NCBI GenBank assembly: GCA_947625875.1
Contig: CANQQG010000003.1
Span: 34,908-98,907 of the forward strand
DNA: 64,000 nt
Source: an uncultured Lachnospiraceae bacterium
GTDB taxonomy: Bacteria; Bacillota; Clostridia; Lachnospirales; Lachnospiraceae
Direction: 5' to 3'
Below the pieces are notes generated by a model. That model was given only the letters and a program-made list of their open reading frames with translations. It did not search any database and was not told where the DNA came from. The first letter of the stretch is position 1. Every line of letters begins with the position of its first letter. The translations under genes and the position numbers were made by a program. Shown one piece after another: positions 1-10,026 of this stretch.

Positions 1-482
1 TGCTTTCGCCTGATACGATAAAAATAGACGTTTATGAAAAAGCGATCATTGGAATGCTGGAAACAGGAGATCAGAACGTTTATTTTGATAAAGACGGGTT
101 TGTTGTGGAAATATCCAAAAAGCGGATCGATGATGTGCCGAAGATCGAGGGCATTGACTGCCATAAAGTCGTTGTTTACGAAAAACTGAATATAGATGAC
201 GAAGATGCGCTCGACCTGATACTGGCTTTTTCACACCGCCTGCAGAAGTATAACCTGATACCGGAAACGATTGTTTATGAGGAAGATAAAACGCTTTCGG
301 CGGAGTACGGGGATATTACGGTAATGTTCGGCGATGAAGCGTATCTGGAGGAAAAGGTCATGCGTTTAAACAGCATTATGCCGCAGCTTTCGGGGAAAAA
401 AGGCACGCTGCATATGGAGAACTGGTCGCCGGTGACGACGGATATTGTTTTTTCGCCGGAGCGCGGCGCGGCAAAAAAATAG
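1..482 (+). CDS. ftsQ: Cell division protein FtsQ/DivIB, C-terminal part (5' end outside window)
   Basis: Open frame runs back to the window edge (LSPDTIKIDVYEKAIIGMLETGDQNVYFDKDGFVVEISKK...), typical FtsQ/DivIB; directly upstream of ftsZ. Confidence 0.75.
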   Translation, partial: LSPDTIKIDVYEKAIIGMLETGDQNVYFDKDGFVVEISKKRIDDVPKIEGIDCHKVVVYEKLNIDDEDALDLILAFSHRLQKYNLIPETIVYEEDKTLSAEYGDITVMFGDEAYLEEKVMRLNSIMPQLSGKKGTLHMENWSPVTTDIVFSPERGAAKK

Positions 483-650
483 CGCCTGCGCAATGTTAAC
501 CGGCATGAGAAATGGTTGACGGTTAAATCTGTAAAATTTTTAAAAAACGGGTTGATTTCACAGACAAAAAACTATATTATAGAATGCAGGAGTTATATTC
601 TGCGTCCCGGACAGTCGCAGGATAATGCAGAGATGAAGGAGGTACTACCT

Positions 651-1904
651 TTGCTTGAGATTACAACAACAGAAATAGATTCAAGTGCAAAGATTATAGT
701 TATCGGCGTCGGCGGAGCCGGTAATAATGCAGTAAATAGAATGATCGATGAAAATATCGGCGGCGTGGAGTTCGTCGGTGTAAATACAGATAAGCAGGCG
801 CTGATGCTGTGCAAGGCGCCTACCCTGATCCAGATCGGGGAGAAGCTGACCAAAGGGCTTGGCGCGGGCGCCGATCCGGAAGTGGGCATGAAAGCGGCGG
901 AAGAAAGCGCAGACGAGCTGTCAGCGGCTGTTGAGGGCGCGGACATGGTGTTTGTCACATGCGGCATGGGCGGCGGCACAGGGACCGGCGCGGCTCCGGT
1001 CGTCGCAAAGATCGCAAAGGATAAAGGGATATTAACAGTCGGCGTTGTGACAAAGCCGTTTACATTTGAAGCGAAGACGCGTATGGTGAACGCGCTCTCC
1101 GGGATCGAGCGGTTAAAAGAAGGCGTGGATACGCTGATTGTGATTCCGAATGATAAGCTTTTGGAGATCGTAGACCGCAGGACGACGATGCCGGACGCGC
1201 TGAAAAAAGCGGACGAGGTGCTCCAGCAGGGCGTACAGGGCATAACCGATTTGATCAATATGCCTGCGCTGATCAACCTTGACTTTGCCGACGTCCAGAC
1301 GGTCATGAAGGATAAGGGGCTTGCGCATATCGGCATCGGTATGGCAAAAGGCGATGAAAAGGCGATCGAAGCGGTCAAGCTTGCGGTGTCTTCCCCGCTT
1401 CTGGATACGGATATCTCCGGCGCAACGCATGTGATCATCAATATTTCCGGCGCGATCTCGCTTTTGGATGCGAATGACGCAGTGGGCTATGTACGCGATA
1501 TGGTCGGTGAAAATGCAAATATCATTTTTGGCGCGAAGTATGATGAGTCGAAAGCGGATGAAGCGACGATCACAGTTATTGCAACCGGGATTGTAGATGC
1601 GAGGACGCAGCCGAAGCCGTCTCTGATGGCGGGCGTACAGGGGCTTAGGAATACGGCGGGTGTGAGCGCGCATCGTCCGGTTTCCGGCGGGTATGCCACA
1701 CGTCAGCCGATGCAGCAGCCGGTGCAGCCGATGCAGAATGCGTCTATGGGTGGTTATCATACCGGTGTGCCGGTACAGCCGTCCGGCTTATCCGGAGGCG
1801 CACAGCAGCCGGCGTTTGGCATAAATACACCGAAGCGGCCGGAAAGCTCCGTTCCGGAAAAAGATATCAAGATACCGGATTTCCTGAAAAATACAAGAAA
1901 ATAA
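651..1904 (+). CDS. ftsZ: Cell division protein FtsZ
   Basis: [24 protein letters not shown] tubulin signature, C-terminal [10 protein letters not shown] peptide. TTG start at 651 preceded by AAGGAGG; the ORF-track ATG at 516 is probably too long. Confidence 0.95.
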   Translation: MLEITTTEIDSSAKIIVIGVGGAGNNAVNRMIDENIGGVEFVGVNTDKQALMLCKAPTLIQIGEKLTKGLGAGADPEVGMKAAEESADELSAAVEGADMVFVTCGMGGGTGTGAAPVVAKIAKDKGILTVGVVTKPFTFEAKTRMVNALSGIERLKEGVDTLIVIPNDKLLEIVDRRTTMPDALKKADEVLQQGVQGITDLINMPALINLDFADVQTVMKDKGLAHIGIGMAKGDEKAIEAVKLAVSSPLLDTDISGATHVIINISGAISLLDANDAVGYVRDMVGENANIIFGAKYDESKADEATITVIATGIVDARTQPKPSLMAGVQGLRNTAGVSAHRPVSGGYATRQPMQQPVQPMQNASMGGYHTGVPVQPSGLSGGAQQPAFGINTPKRPESSVPEKDIKIPDFLKNTRK

Positions 1905-1922
1905 GATCTTACATATAACAAA

Positions 1923-1991
1923 AAACAGTTCTGCAGATTCTGCGGAGCTGTTTTTTTGCATATGGGCAGGGGGAAAGCCTTTTTCCTGCCC
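1923..1991 (+). terminator. Tandem hairpins after ftsZ; the first is a typical rho-independent terminator
   Basis: AACAGTTCTGCA..TGCGGAGCTGTTTTTTT (1923-1956) and GGGCAGG..CCTGCCC (1964-1991). Confidence 0.7.
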
Positions 1992-2013
1992 GATTGTTTA
2001 GGATAGAATGCCT

Positions 2014-2050
2014 TATTTGACAAATTTTATACAGGAAAAAGGAATAAGAT
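2014..2050 (+). promoter_or_regulatory. Candidate Spo0A-activated spoIIG-type promoter
   Basis: TTGACA (2017-2022), 22-bp spacer, TAAGAT (2045-2050); the complement of the -35 region reads TTTGTCAAA, matching the 0A-box consensus TTTGTCRAA. Confidence 0.6.
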
Positions 2051-2087
2051 AATACAGGTGTGGCTATGGAAATGGAGGTGGCGTGGC

Positions 2088-2885
2088 ATATATGAGGTTT
2101 ACATAGACGTACTCGCGCTGCATAATTTTATCCTCGACCTGGCGGCGTTTCTGGCAGTGCGGCTGCTGCTGAAACGCTGTGCGAAGGCGGCGCGGATACT
2201 CTCAGGCGCGGCTGCCGGAACTGCAGCCGGCTGTCTGGCGTTTGTTTTTTGCGGAAATACGGCGGCATATCTGCTTCTGATGCATTTTGTGATAAATCCG
2301 ATTGTATTATATTTTGTTTTCAGGCAGAAAGATAAACGGGTCTTTTTTGCAGATTGGGGTGTCAGTTACGCTGTATTTTTATTTATGGGCGGGGTGATGG
2401 AATGGCTGTATGAAGGGGCGGGGGTTCAGGCATTTGCGCCTGCGGCGCTGATTACGCTTTTGTTCCTGGCAATGATCCTGCTGCAGGGGATAAAGCGGCT
2501 GAAAAAACGTCTCTGCTGTATGGAAGTATGGCTGTTCCAGAACGGGCGTAAACTGTGCCTCCAGGCGCTTTCAGACACCGGAAATCTGCTCCGCGAACCG
2601 TATGAAAGCAGGGCGGTCAGCATTATTGACCGCAGTGTGTATGAGGCGGCGTTTGGGCGGCCGCAGGGCGCGCTGCTGATACCATATGAGTCGCTCGGCC
2701 GCACAGACGGGTTATTGGAGACGGTCAGCATAGAAGAGCTGCATTTTATATATGGCAGCCGTACACAGCGGGTCGGCCATGCCGCAATCGGGCTGGCGGA
2801 CCATGCGTTATTTTATAAAAAGCCGTATCAGATGATTTTAAATCCACAGGAACTGGTACATTATGAAACAACATCCGGGAGGTAG
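2088..2885 (+). CDS. spoIIGA: Sporulation sigma-E processing protease SpoIIGA
   Basis: YEVYIDVLALHNFILDLAAFLAVRLL membrane N-terminus and DTGNLLREP aspartic-protease motif; directly upstream of sigE. Start uncertain: GTG 2058 or non-canonical ATA 2088. Confidence 0.85.
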   Translation: MYEVYIDVLALHNFILDLAAFLAVRLLLKRCAKAARILSGAAAGTAAGCLAFVFCGNTAAYLLLMHFVINPIVLYFVFRQKDKRVFFADWGVSYAVFLFMGGVMEWLYEGAGVQAFAPAALITLLFLAMILLQGIKRLKKRLCCMEVWLFQNGRKLCLQALSDTGNLLREPYESRAVSIIDRSVYEAAFGRPQGALLIPYESLGRTDGLLETVSIEELHFIYGSRTQRVGHAAIGLADHALFYKKPYQMILNPQELVHYETTSGR

Positions 2886-2888
2886 GGC

Positions 2889-3629
2889 ATGAAAAAGGCG
2901 AATGACCTGATACAAAAGATGATACGGACATTCCATTATGTTTTGGAGATGCCGGAATCCGGGGAGGAGATCTGGTATATCGGCGGGACGGACGTTTTGC
3001 CGTCCCCATTGGAGGCCGATGAAGAAAATGAGTGCATAGAGCGGCTGGCGGGGGAAGGGGAAGAGACGGAACGCGCCAGAAGACTGCTGATTGAACATAA
3101 TCTGCGGCTTGTCGCTTACATAGCGAAAAAATTTGACAATACGGGCGTCGGCGTGGAGGATTTGATCTCGATCGGCACGATCGGGCTGATAAAAGCAATC
3201 AATACGTTTAATCCGGGCAAAAATATCAAGCTTGCCACGTATGCGTCGCGCTGTATAGAAAATGAGATCCTGATGCATCTGCGCAGGACAAGTAAGACAA
3301 AGCTGGAGGTGTCCATTGACGAGCCGTTAAACGTGGACTGGGACGGCAATGAGCTTCTGCTGTCGGACATTTTGGGTACGGATGACGACGTGATCTCAAA
3401 GGATATGGAATCGGAAGTGGAAAAAAAGCTGCTGCGCAAAGCGGTGGACAGCTTATCCGGCAGGGAGCGTATGATCGTAGAGCTGCGGTTCGGCTATAAT
3501 ACGCCGGAGGGGAATGAAATGACGCAAAAGGAGGTGGCGGATCTGCTCGGCATTTCGCAGTCCTATATTTCAAGGCTGGAAAAAAAGATCATGAAACGCC
3601 TGAAAAAAGAGATCGTGCGGTTTGAATAA
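2889..3629 (+). CDS. sigE: RNA polymerase sporulation sigma factor SigE
   Basis: Pro-region plus [12 protein letters not shown], sigma-70 region 2 ([36 protein letters not shown]) and region 4. Confidence 0.95.
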   Translation: MKKANDLIQKMIRTFHYVLEMPESGEEIWYIGGTDVLPSPLEADEENECIERLAGEGEETERARRLLIEHNLRLVAYIAKKFDNTGVGVEDLISIGTIGLIKAINTFNPGKNIKLATYASRCIENEILMHLRRTSKTKLEVSIDEPLNVDWDGNELLLSDILGTDDDVISKDMESEVEKKLLRKAVDSLSGRERMIVELRFGYNTPEGNEMTQKEVADLLGISQSYISRLEKKIMKRLKKEIVRFE

Positions 3630-3718
3630 CGGCCGATCCGGGTTACAGGCGGTTGCAATGGGCACATGGGTATGCTAAAATAAATGTAAATATATGCTGG
3701 ACGGAAGGGGGAGTTTTT

Positions 3719-5320
3719 ATGTTGCTGGAATTTTTAGGCGCGGCGCATGAAGTTACGGGCAGCTGCCATTTTATCCAGTTTGCGGGAAAGCATATCCTTG
3801 TGGATTGCGGGATGGAACAGGGGCCGGATCTGTACGAGAACCAGGAGATACCGGTAAATGCCTCTGCGGTCGATTATGTGTTTGTGACGCATGCGCATAT
3901 CGACCATTCCGGATTGCTGCCGCTGCTTTACAGCCGGGGGTTCCGCGGGCAGATCTATGCGACTAAGGCGACGAGCGAACTATGCAATATTATGTTAAAG
4001 GACAGCGCGCATATCCAGATGTTTGAAGCGGAATGGCGCAACCGGAAGGCGATGCGGGCGGGTCGCCCCGCGGTGACGCCGCTTTATGATATGGACGATG
4101 CGATCGGCGTTCTGGAGCTTTTTGTGCCATGCGAGTACCATGCGAAGATCGACGTCTGCGAAGGGCTGTCTGTCCGGTTTGTGGATGCGGGGCATCTGCT
4201 CGGCTCATCGAGCATTGAACTCTGGGTGACGGAAGATTCGGAGACAAAAAAACTGGTATTTTCCGGAGACCTCGGCAATGGGAACCGTCCGCTGATCAAA
4301 AATCCGGAGTATATCGAAGATGCGGATTATGTCATCATGGAGTCCACGTATGGCAATAAAATGCATACCATGCCGCCGGATTATGCGGTGAGCCTGGCGG
4401 AAGTCATTAAAGACACGTTTATCCGCGGCGGGAATGTCGTGATCCCCGCGTTTTCCGTCGGGCGTACACAGGAGATGCTTTATTTTCTGCGGCGTATTAA
4501 AACCGAGCATCTGCTGCCGGAATTTGAAGGGTTTGAGGTATACATAGACAGCCCGCTTTCTGTGGAGGCGACCAATATCTTCCATAAAAATAATGCGGAT
4601 TGCTTCAATGACGAGGCAATGGCGCTGGTAGAACAGGGGATCAATCCGATCCGCTTTGACGGTTTGAAAACATCGGTGACAAGTGATGAGTCGCGCAATA
4701 TCAACTTTATTGAGAAACCGGTCGTCATTATTTCCGCGTCGGGCATGTGTGAGGCGGGGCGTATCCGCCATCATCTGAAGCATAATCTGTGGCGGAGCGA
4801 CTCGACCATCCTGTTTGTCGGCTATCAGGTGCCGGGGACGCTCGGCAATGCGCTTTTAAACGGCGCGAAGGAGGTAAAGCTCTTTGGCGAGACCGTCAGC
4901 GTGAATGCAAAGATCCTGAATCTGCCGGGCATCAGCGGCCATGCGGATATGGAACATCTGACAAAATGGGCGGGCGCGTTTAAAAAACCGCCGAAAAAAG
5001 TGTTTGTCGTACATGGGGAAGACGCCATTACGGATCATTTTGCAGAGCATCTGCATCAGACGCTCGGGTATGAGGCCGTTGCGCCGTACAGCGGGGATGT
5101 ATTTGACCTTGCGACGGGCGAGCTGATCAAACAGGGCGTGCGCATTCGCAAGGAAGCGCCGTCAAAGACGCAAAAGGTCGCTTCGAATATATTTGCGCGG
5201 CTGCTTGCGGCAGGGGAACGCCTGCTTGGCGTTATCCATAAGCTGGAAGGGCGTCCGAATAAAGAACTTGCAAAATTTGCAGACCAGATCAACGCGCTGT
5301 GTGATAAATGGAGCAGATAA
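3719..5320 (+). CDS. MBL-fold metallo-hydrolase with beta-CASP / RNA-specificity domain (CPSF-like)
   Basis: LEFLGAAHEVTGSCH, THAHIDHSG, ASGMCEAGRIRHHLKHNL, SGHAD; RBS before ATG 3719. Confidence 0.9.
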   Translation: MLLEFLGAAHEVTGSCHFIQFAGKHILVDCGMEQGPDLYENQEIPVNASAVDYVFVTHAHIDHSGLLPLLYSRGFRGQIYATKATSELCNIMLKDSAHIQMFEAEWRNRKAMRAGRPAVTPLYDMDDAIGVLELFVPCEYHAKIDVCEGLSVRFVDAGHLLGSSSIELWVTEDSETKKLVFSGDLGNGNRPLIKNPEYIEDADYVIMESTYGNKMHTMPPDYAVSLAEVIKDTFIRGGNVVIPAFSVGRTQEMLYFLRRIKTEHLLPEFEGFEVYIDSPLSVEATNIFHKNNADCFNDEAMALVEQGINPIRFDGLKTSVTSDESRNINFIEKPVVIISASGMCEAGRIRHHLKHNLWRSDSTILFVGYQVPGTLGNALLNGAKEVKLFGETVSVNAKILNLPGISGHADMEHLTKWAGAFKKPPKKVFVVHGEDAITDHFAEHLHQTLGYEAVAPYSGDVFDLATGELIKQGVRIRKEAPSKTQKVASNIFARLLAAGERLLGVIHKLEGRPNKELAKFADQINALCDKWSR

Positions 5321-5343
5321 AATTCAGAATGCAAAGTAAATGC

Positions 5344-5380
5344 AGGGCTTCGCGGCGATTATGCCGCAAAGCCCTTAGTT
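5344..5380. terminator. Bidirectional terminator between convergent genes
   Basis: AGGGCTTcGCGGC gattat GCCGCaAAGCCCT followed by T-rich sequence. Confidence 0.75.
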
Positions 5381-5382
5381 TT

Positions 5383-6165
5383 TCAGGTCAGGGACAGATA
5401 ATTCTGCATACTTTTTAACGCGGATTTTTCCAGCCTTGAAACTTGCGCCTGTGAGATATGGATCTCTTCCGCCACTTCCATCTGGGTTTTCCCCTCAAAA
5501 AAACGGAGCCGGATAATATAATTTTCCCGTTCGTTCAGCCGTTTCATGGCGTCGGATAAAGACAGGGATTCGATCCATTTTGACTCTTTGTTTTTCTTGT
5601 CCGAGATCTGGTCCATGACGTATAAGGCGTCGCCGCCGTCCGTATAAACCGGTTCATACAGGCTGACCGGCGTCTGGATTGCGTCCAGCGCAAAGACGAT
5701 CTCGGCCTTGGTCAGCCCCGCCTCTTCCGCGATTTCTTCCAGCGTGGGCTCCTGGCTGGATTTGCGTGATAAGACTTCTTTTGCGTGGATTGCTTTGTAG
5801 GCGTTATCGCGCAGGGAACGGGACACGCGTATGCTGTTATTGTCCCGCAGGTAGCGGCGCACTTCGCCGATGATCATTGGTACGGCATAAGTAGAAAATT
5901 TGACGCCCAGGGTGGGGTCAAAATTGTCAATGGATTTGATTAATCCGATGCATCCGATCTGGAACAGGTCGTCCACATTTTCGTGATGGTTGGAAAAGCG
6001 TTTGATAACGCTTAGCACAAGGCGCAGGTTGCCTTTGATGTATTGTTCTCTGGCCTCCCGGTCGCCTGCCTTGATCTTTTTAAATAATTCTTCTTTTTCC
6101 GATTCTTTTAATACAGGCAGCTTTGCAGTATTTACGCCGCAGATCTCAACTTTATAAACAGCCAT
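5383..6165 (-). CDS. sigG: RNA polymerase sporulation sigma factor SigG
   Basis: MAVYKVEICGVNTAKLPVL...; sigma regions 2, 3 and 4; RBS (CCTCC on + strand, 6172-6176) before start at 6165. Confidence 0.93.
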   Translation of the reverse strand: MAVYKVEICGVNTAKLPVLKESEKEELFKKIKAGDREAREQYIKGNLRLVLSVIKRFSNHHENVDDLFQIGCIGLIKSIDNFDPTLGVKFSTYAVPMIIGEVRRYLRDNNSIRVSRSLRDNAYKAIHAKEVLSRKSSQEPTLEEIAEEAGLTKAEIVFALDAIQTPVSLYEPVYTDGGDALYVMDQISDKKNKESKWIESLSLSDAMKRLNERENYIIRLRFFEGKTQMEVAEEIHISQAQVSRLEKSALKSMQNYLSLT

Positions 6166-6195
6166 TGTCAACCTCCGGATTTGATTCGATATAAA

Positions 6196-6226
6196 TAATG
6201 ATGTGCGGAAAGGAGAAAAATATTCA
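6196..6226 (-). promoter_or_regulatory. Candidate sigma-G-type promoter upstream of sigG
   Basis: On the minus strand: TGAATA - 17 bp - CATCATTA, close to the sigma-F/G consensus. Confidence 0.5.
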
Positions 6227-6319
6227 CTGGAAATAAATGTGCGGCTGAAATGTTCTTGCATAACGGGGAAGTTTTTCATATAATGAAAGAAAAATCAAAA
6301 GTTTCAGGGGGAAAACGGC

Positions 6320-6595
6320 ATGAAAAAAACATCGGCAGGATCCATGGAAGAGGTGTCTTTTACCTATACCGGCATTTTGCGGAAAGGGAAAGAGAAAATT
6401 GTCCGTTTCCGCTTTGCGCGTAATGGCGAGCGGGATTACGCGGAGGGCGTGATCCCCGGCGGGCGCATTGAAACGTCGAAAGGCTTTACGCAGGAGGAGC
6501 TGGCGTCCCTGCGGTTTTATCTGAAAACAAATGAAGCGGAGATCATGCAGAAGGCAAAAGAGATATCAGGGCTGCGCGGTTTTTTGCGCGGATAA
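6320..6595 (+). CDS. Conserved hypothetical small protein (91 aa)
   Basis: Open frame in an otherwise unoccupied interval; no recognised domain. Confidence 0.6.
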   Translation: MKKTSAGSMEEVSFTYTGILRKGKEKIVRFRFARNGERDYAEGVIPGGRIETSKGFTQEELASLRFYLKTNEAEIMQKAKEISGLRGFLRG

Positions 6596-6723
6596 GAAAA
6601 AATTAAGAAAATCTTAAACATTTCCCTCATTGGAACTTAATAAAAAATCCGTTACAATGTGTTTATGATCGATCATGGCGCAGGTAACGGATTTTTTCTG
6701 CCTGCAGGAAAATGGAGGAAATT

Positions 6724-7413
6724 ATGTACAATATACTGGTTTGTGATGATGAAAGGGATATCGTATCCGCGATCCGGATCTATCTGACCGGGGATGGCTA
6801 TCGGGTGTTTGAAGCATATGACGGCGTCCAGGCGCTGGAGGTCATGCGGCGGGAAGAGATCCATCTTGTCTTAATGGATATTATGATGCCGAATATGGAC
6901 GGCATTGCGGCAATGCTGAAGATCCGGGAAAGGAGCAATGTGCCTGTCATTCTGCTTACGGCAAAAAGCGAGGATACGGATAAAGTCCTCGGGCTGACCG
7001 TCGGGGCGGACGACTATGTGACAAAGCCGTTTAACCCGGTGGAACTGCAGGCAAGGGTGCGCTCGCAGCTGCGGCGCTATATGCAGCTTGGCGGCGGGAC
7101 GCGGCAGGGCGGTAGGCTCTGCATTGGCGGCATTGAGCTGGACAACAAGGCCAAGACGGTGACGTTAGACGGGGAGGACGTCGCGGTGACGCGTACGGAA
7201 TATGATATCTTAAAGCTATTGATGGAACATCCGGGGCAGGTGTTTTCCCCGGCCGAGATCTATCAGGAGGTCTGGAAGGATGTGTCCATCGGCACAGAAA
7301 ATACAGTGGCGGTACATATCCGGCACCTGCGTGAAAAAATAGAATACGACCCGGCGCAGCCGCGATATTTAAAAGTCGTCTGGGGACGGGGCTATAAAAT
7401 GGAAGGAGTGTAA
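6724..7413 (+). CDS. OmpR-family response regulator
   Basis: MYNILVCDDERDIVSAI REC domain and winged-helix C-terminus; RBS GGAGG before ATG 6724. Confidence 0.93.
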   Translation: MYNILVCDDERDIVSAIRIYLTGDGYRVFEAYDGVQALEVMRREEIHLVLMDIMMPNMDGIAAMLKIRERSNVPVILLTAKSEDTDKVLGLTVGADDYVTKPFNPVELQARVRSQLRRYMQLGGGTRQGGRLCIGGIELDNKAKTVTLDGEDVAVTRTEYDILKLLMEHPGQVFSPAEIYQEVWKDVSIGTENTVAVHIRHLREKIEYDPAQPRYLKVVWGRGYKMEGV

Positions 7414-7416
7414 AAG

Positions 7417-9966
7417 ATGAAAAATAGAAAGACGGGGACGGCGCAGAAGGTGACAGCGGGCGTATTGTTTGTCGTCAGTGTGGCGGTGTTCGCTCTGAGC
7501 GTGGCGCTTTTAGTGTTTTTTGATGCGGAGGGCGTATACCGGATGAACAAGTCGGAAATGCTCTCGCAGGGGTATGGCAAGGTCTGCGATAATTATTCGG
7601 TGGTTGCGCTTTCGGATTATCAGGATGATTTTGCCGCAGAAGAGCTTGCGGATACAAATTTCCGTTACCGGATATTTAAAGTCGGAAAAAACGGAAATCC
7701 GGAGGGAAAAAGCCTGACGTCGAATTTTCAGAGCGGGGCGGATACGGCGCATCTGCATACTTATCGGGCGGATATCCATGGACAGACAGAGTTCCGGTGC
7801 GGGGATGATGTGACGGATTATTTTGGCATTTATGATGCTGCCACTGTGATCGATGCGTCTTACGCGCCGGAAGAGTATATCTATAACCGCAACAGGCAGA
7901 GCCTGTATATCCGTTCCGGCAATAAGCTGTTTCTCGTGCCGGAGGAGTGGATCCTTTTGAATATCGCAAATGGCGGGATGCAGCATTACCAGCTCGATAA
8001 TAAGCGGCTGAATACGCGGACGGGAACGTGGCTGGAACCGGATATGGATGTGCAGCTGTATGAGCAGGATCCGTTATGCCTGACCATGCAGAATATTACG
8101 ATTGTAAATGACCGGGAATTTCCGGCGCTTGGGGAGGTTTCGGAGCATCCGCTCGACCGCATCCAGGACGGGTATCTCCATGTGTATGAGGAAAGTTATG
8201 AATCGGCGGTCTCCTATGTCGTTGAGTCTTATGTAAAGCTGCCATTGGAGGGGGACAGTTCTTATGCCGGCGGCGATATGTTTGTCCAGATGCGCATTCT
8301 GGTCGACTGGGCATACCGGCTCCGGTATCCGGTGATCGCGGCCGTCATCCTGTCCCTGTTGTTTGGGATTGCGGCATTTGTATATTTAATGTATGCGGCG
8401 GGACGCCATAAGGGGTTTGACGGCGTCCATGCGGTTTTGCTGGATAAATGCCCGCCGGATCTTTATCTGGCATGTGTTCTGGCGCTGGAAATGCTGCTTA
8501 TTATGCTGCTTTCTGCGGTCGGATATCATTACGGCGATGCGTTTACGCATGTCTCGTATCTGCTCTTTTTAAGCTGCGGGGGCGTGATCGGCATTTTGGC
8601 GGCGCTGCTGTTTTGCATGAGCTTTGCGGTGAACTTAAAGCTTGGGAAATGGTGGCGGAAAACGCTCGTGTTTATCCTCTGCCGGAAGGCGTGGCGTGGG
8701 ATGAAAAGGGCGTGGGCGTATTTTTGCACACTGCTGTCCGGCGTGCGGCTTTTCTGGAAGGTATGGCTCGTGTTCGGCGCGCTGGCGTTTGCGGAACTTG
8801 TCGCCATGGCCAGTATGCTGTGGGTGGACGAGGAAATGCTTTTGATCTTCTTTTTCTTTAAAGGCTGCCTGTTTGTGCTGGTCAGCATCGCGCTGCAGCA
8901 GATGGAAAAACTAAAGCGCGGCGCACAGCGGATCGCGGGCGGGGAATTAAATTATAAGATCAATACGGATAAAATGATATCGGACTTAAAGGAGCATGGG
9001 GAATGCTTAAACAGCATCGGGCTCGGGATCGCGGACGCCGTAAATGAACGCTTAAAAAGCGAACGGTTTAAGACGGAGCTGATCACAAATGTATCGCATG
9101 ATATAAAAACGCCGCTGACGTCGATCATTAATTACGTGGATCTGCTGCAGAAAGAGCCGATGGAGAGTGAGGCGGCAAAAAATTATATTGAGGTGCTGCA
9201 GCGGCAGTCCGCGCGCCTGAAAAAGCTGATCGAGGATCTGATGGAGGCGTCGAAAGCCTCGACCGGAAACCTGACGGTCTTCATGGAGCAGTGCGATACG
9301 GGCGTGATGCTCGTGCAGACAGTTGGCGAATATGAGGAGCGCCTGCTGGAAAAGGAGCTTGAGCTGGTGATCCAATATCCGGAGGAGCAGATTTTTATTG
9401 AAGCGGACAACCGGCATCTTTGGCGGGTGTTTGACAACCTGATGAATAATATCTGCAAATATGCGCAGCCGCATACGAGGGCTTATATCAATCTGGAACG
9501 GAAGGACGACCTGGCGGTCATCACGCTCCGCAACATCTCCCACAGCCAGCTCAATATCAGCAGCGAGGAGCTGATGGAGCGGTTTGTGCGCGGCGACAGT
9601 TCCCGCAATACGGAAGGGAGCGGGCTGGGGCTGTCGATCGCAAGGAGCCTGACGGAGCTGATGAACGGGAGCCTGGAGCTGGTCATTGACGGCGATTTAT
9701 TTAAGGTCATCCTTGCGTTTCCGGTATACGGGACGGACGCCGCTGTGCCGCAGGCAGCGGCCAAAGCGGCGGAGAAACCGGAAGAGGCGGAGAAAAAAGA
9801 GGGGATTGCGTTTATGGCTGTAAAGGCGGCGGGGACGCAGGCGCGCCGGTTCGGAGACGGCGTCCGCAGGCGCGTCAGACGTTTTTTTAAACGCCTTGGC
9901 AGATTTTTTAAAGGCGTAAAAATGGCGGCTGCAAGTATGGATGAGCCGGATGAAAAAAATGATTGA
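7417..9966 (+). CDS. Sensor histidine kinase with multi-TM N-terminus
   Basis: ITNVSHDIKTPLTSIINYVDLL H-box, HATPase motifs; 3 bp after the response regulator. Confidence 0.92.
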   Translation: MKNRKTGTAQKVTAGVLFVVSVAVFALSVALLVFFDAEGVYRMNKSEMLSQGYGKVCDNYSVVALSDYQDDFAAEELADTNFRYRIFKVGKNGNPEGKSLTSNFQSGADTAHLHTYRADIHGQTEFRCGDDVTDYFGIYDAATVIDASYAPEEYIYNRNRQSLYIRSGNKLFLVPEEWILLNIANGGMQHYQLDNKRLNTRTGTWLEPDMDVQLYEQDPLCLTMQNITIVNDREFPALGEVSEHPLDRIQDGYLHVYEESYESAVSYVVESYVKLPLEGDSSYAGGDMFVQMRILVDWAYRLRYPVIAAVILSLLFGIAAFVYLMYAAGRHKGFDGVHAVLLDKCPPDLYLACVLALEMLLIMLLSAVGYHYGDAFTHVSYLLFLSCGGVIGILAALLFCMSFAVNLKLGKWWRKTLVFILCRKAWRGMKRAWAYFCTLLSGVRLFWKVWLVFGALAFAELVAMASMLWVDEEMLLIFFFFKGCLFVLVSIALQQMEKLKRGAQRIAGGELNYKINTDKMISDLKEHGECLNSIGLGIADAVNERLKSERFKTELITNVSHDIKTPLTSIINYVDLLQKEPMESEAAKNYIEVLQRQSARLKKLIEDLMEASKASTGNLTVFMEQCDTGVMLVQTVGEYEERLLEKELELVIQYPEEQIFIEADNRHLWRVFDNLMNNICKYAQPHTRAYINLERKDDLAVITLRNISHSQLNISSEELMERFVRGDSSRNTEGSGLGLSIARSLTELMNGSLELVIDGDLFKVILAFPVYGTDAAVPQAAAKAAEKPEEAEKKEGIAFMAVKAAGTQARRFGDGVRRRVRRFFKRLGRFFKGVKMAAASMDEPDEKND

Positions 9967-10026
9967 ATTTTATGATAAGGCAGCAGGTTAAGAAGAAAGA
10001 CATACGCATTTTTTCACATCATAGCC

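Noticed and set aside
593-1441. 282-aa minus-strand ORF opposite ftsZ
   Set aside because: Shadow ORF on a clearly coding gene; no domain-like sequence.
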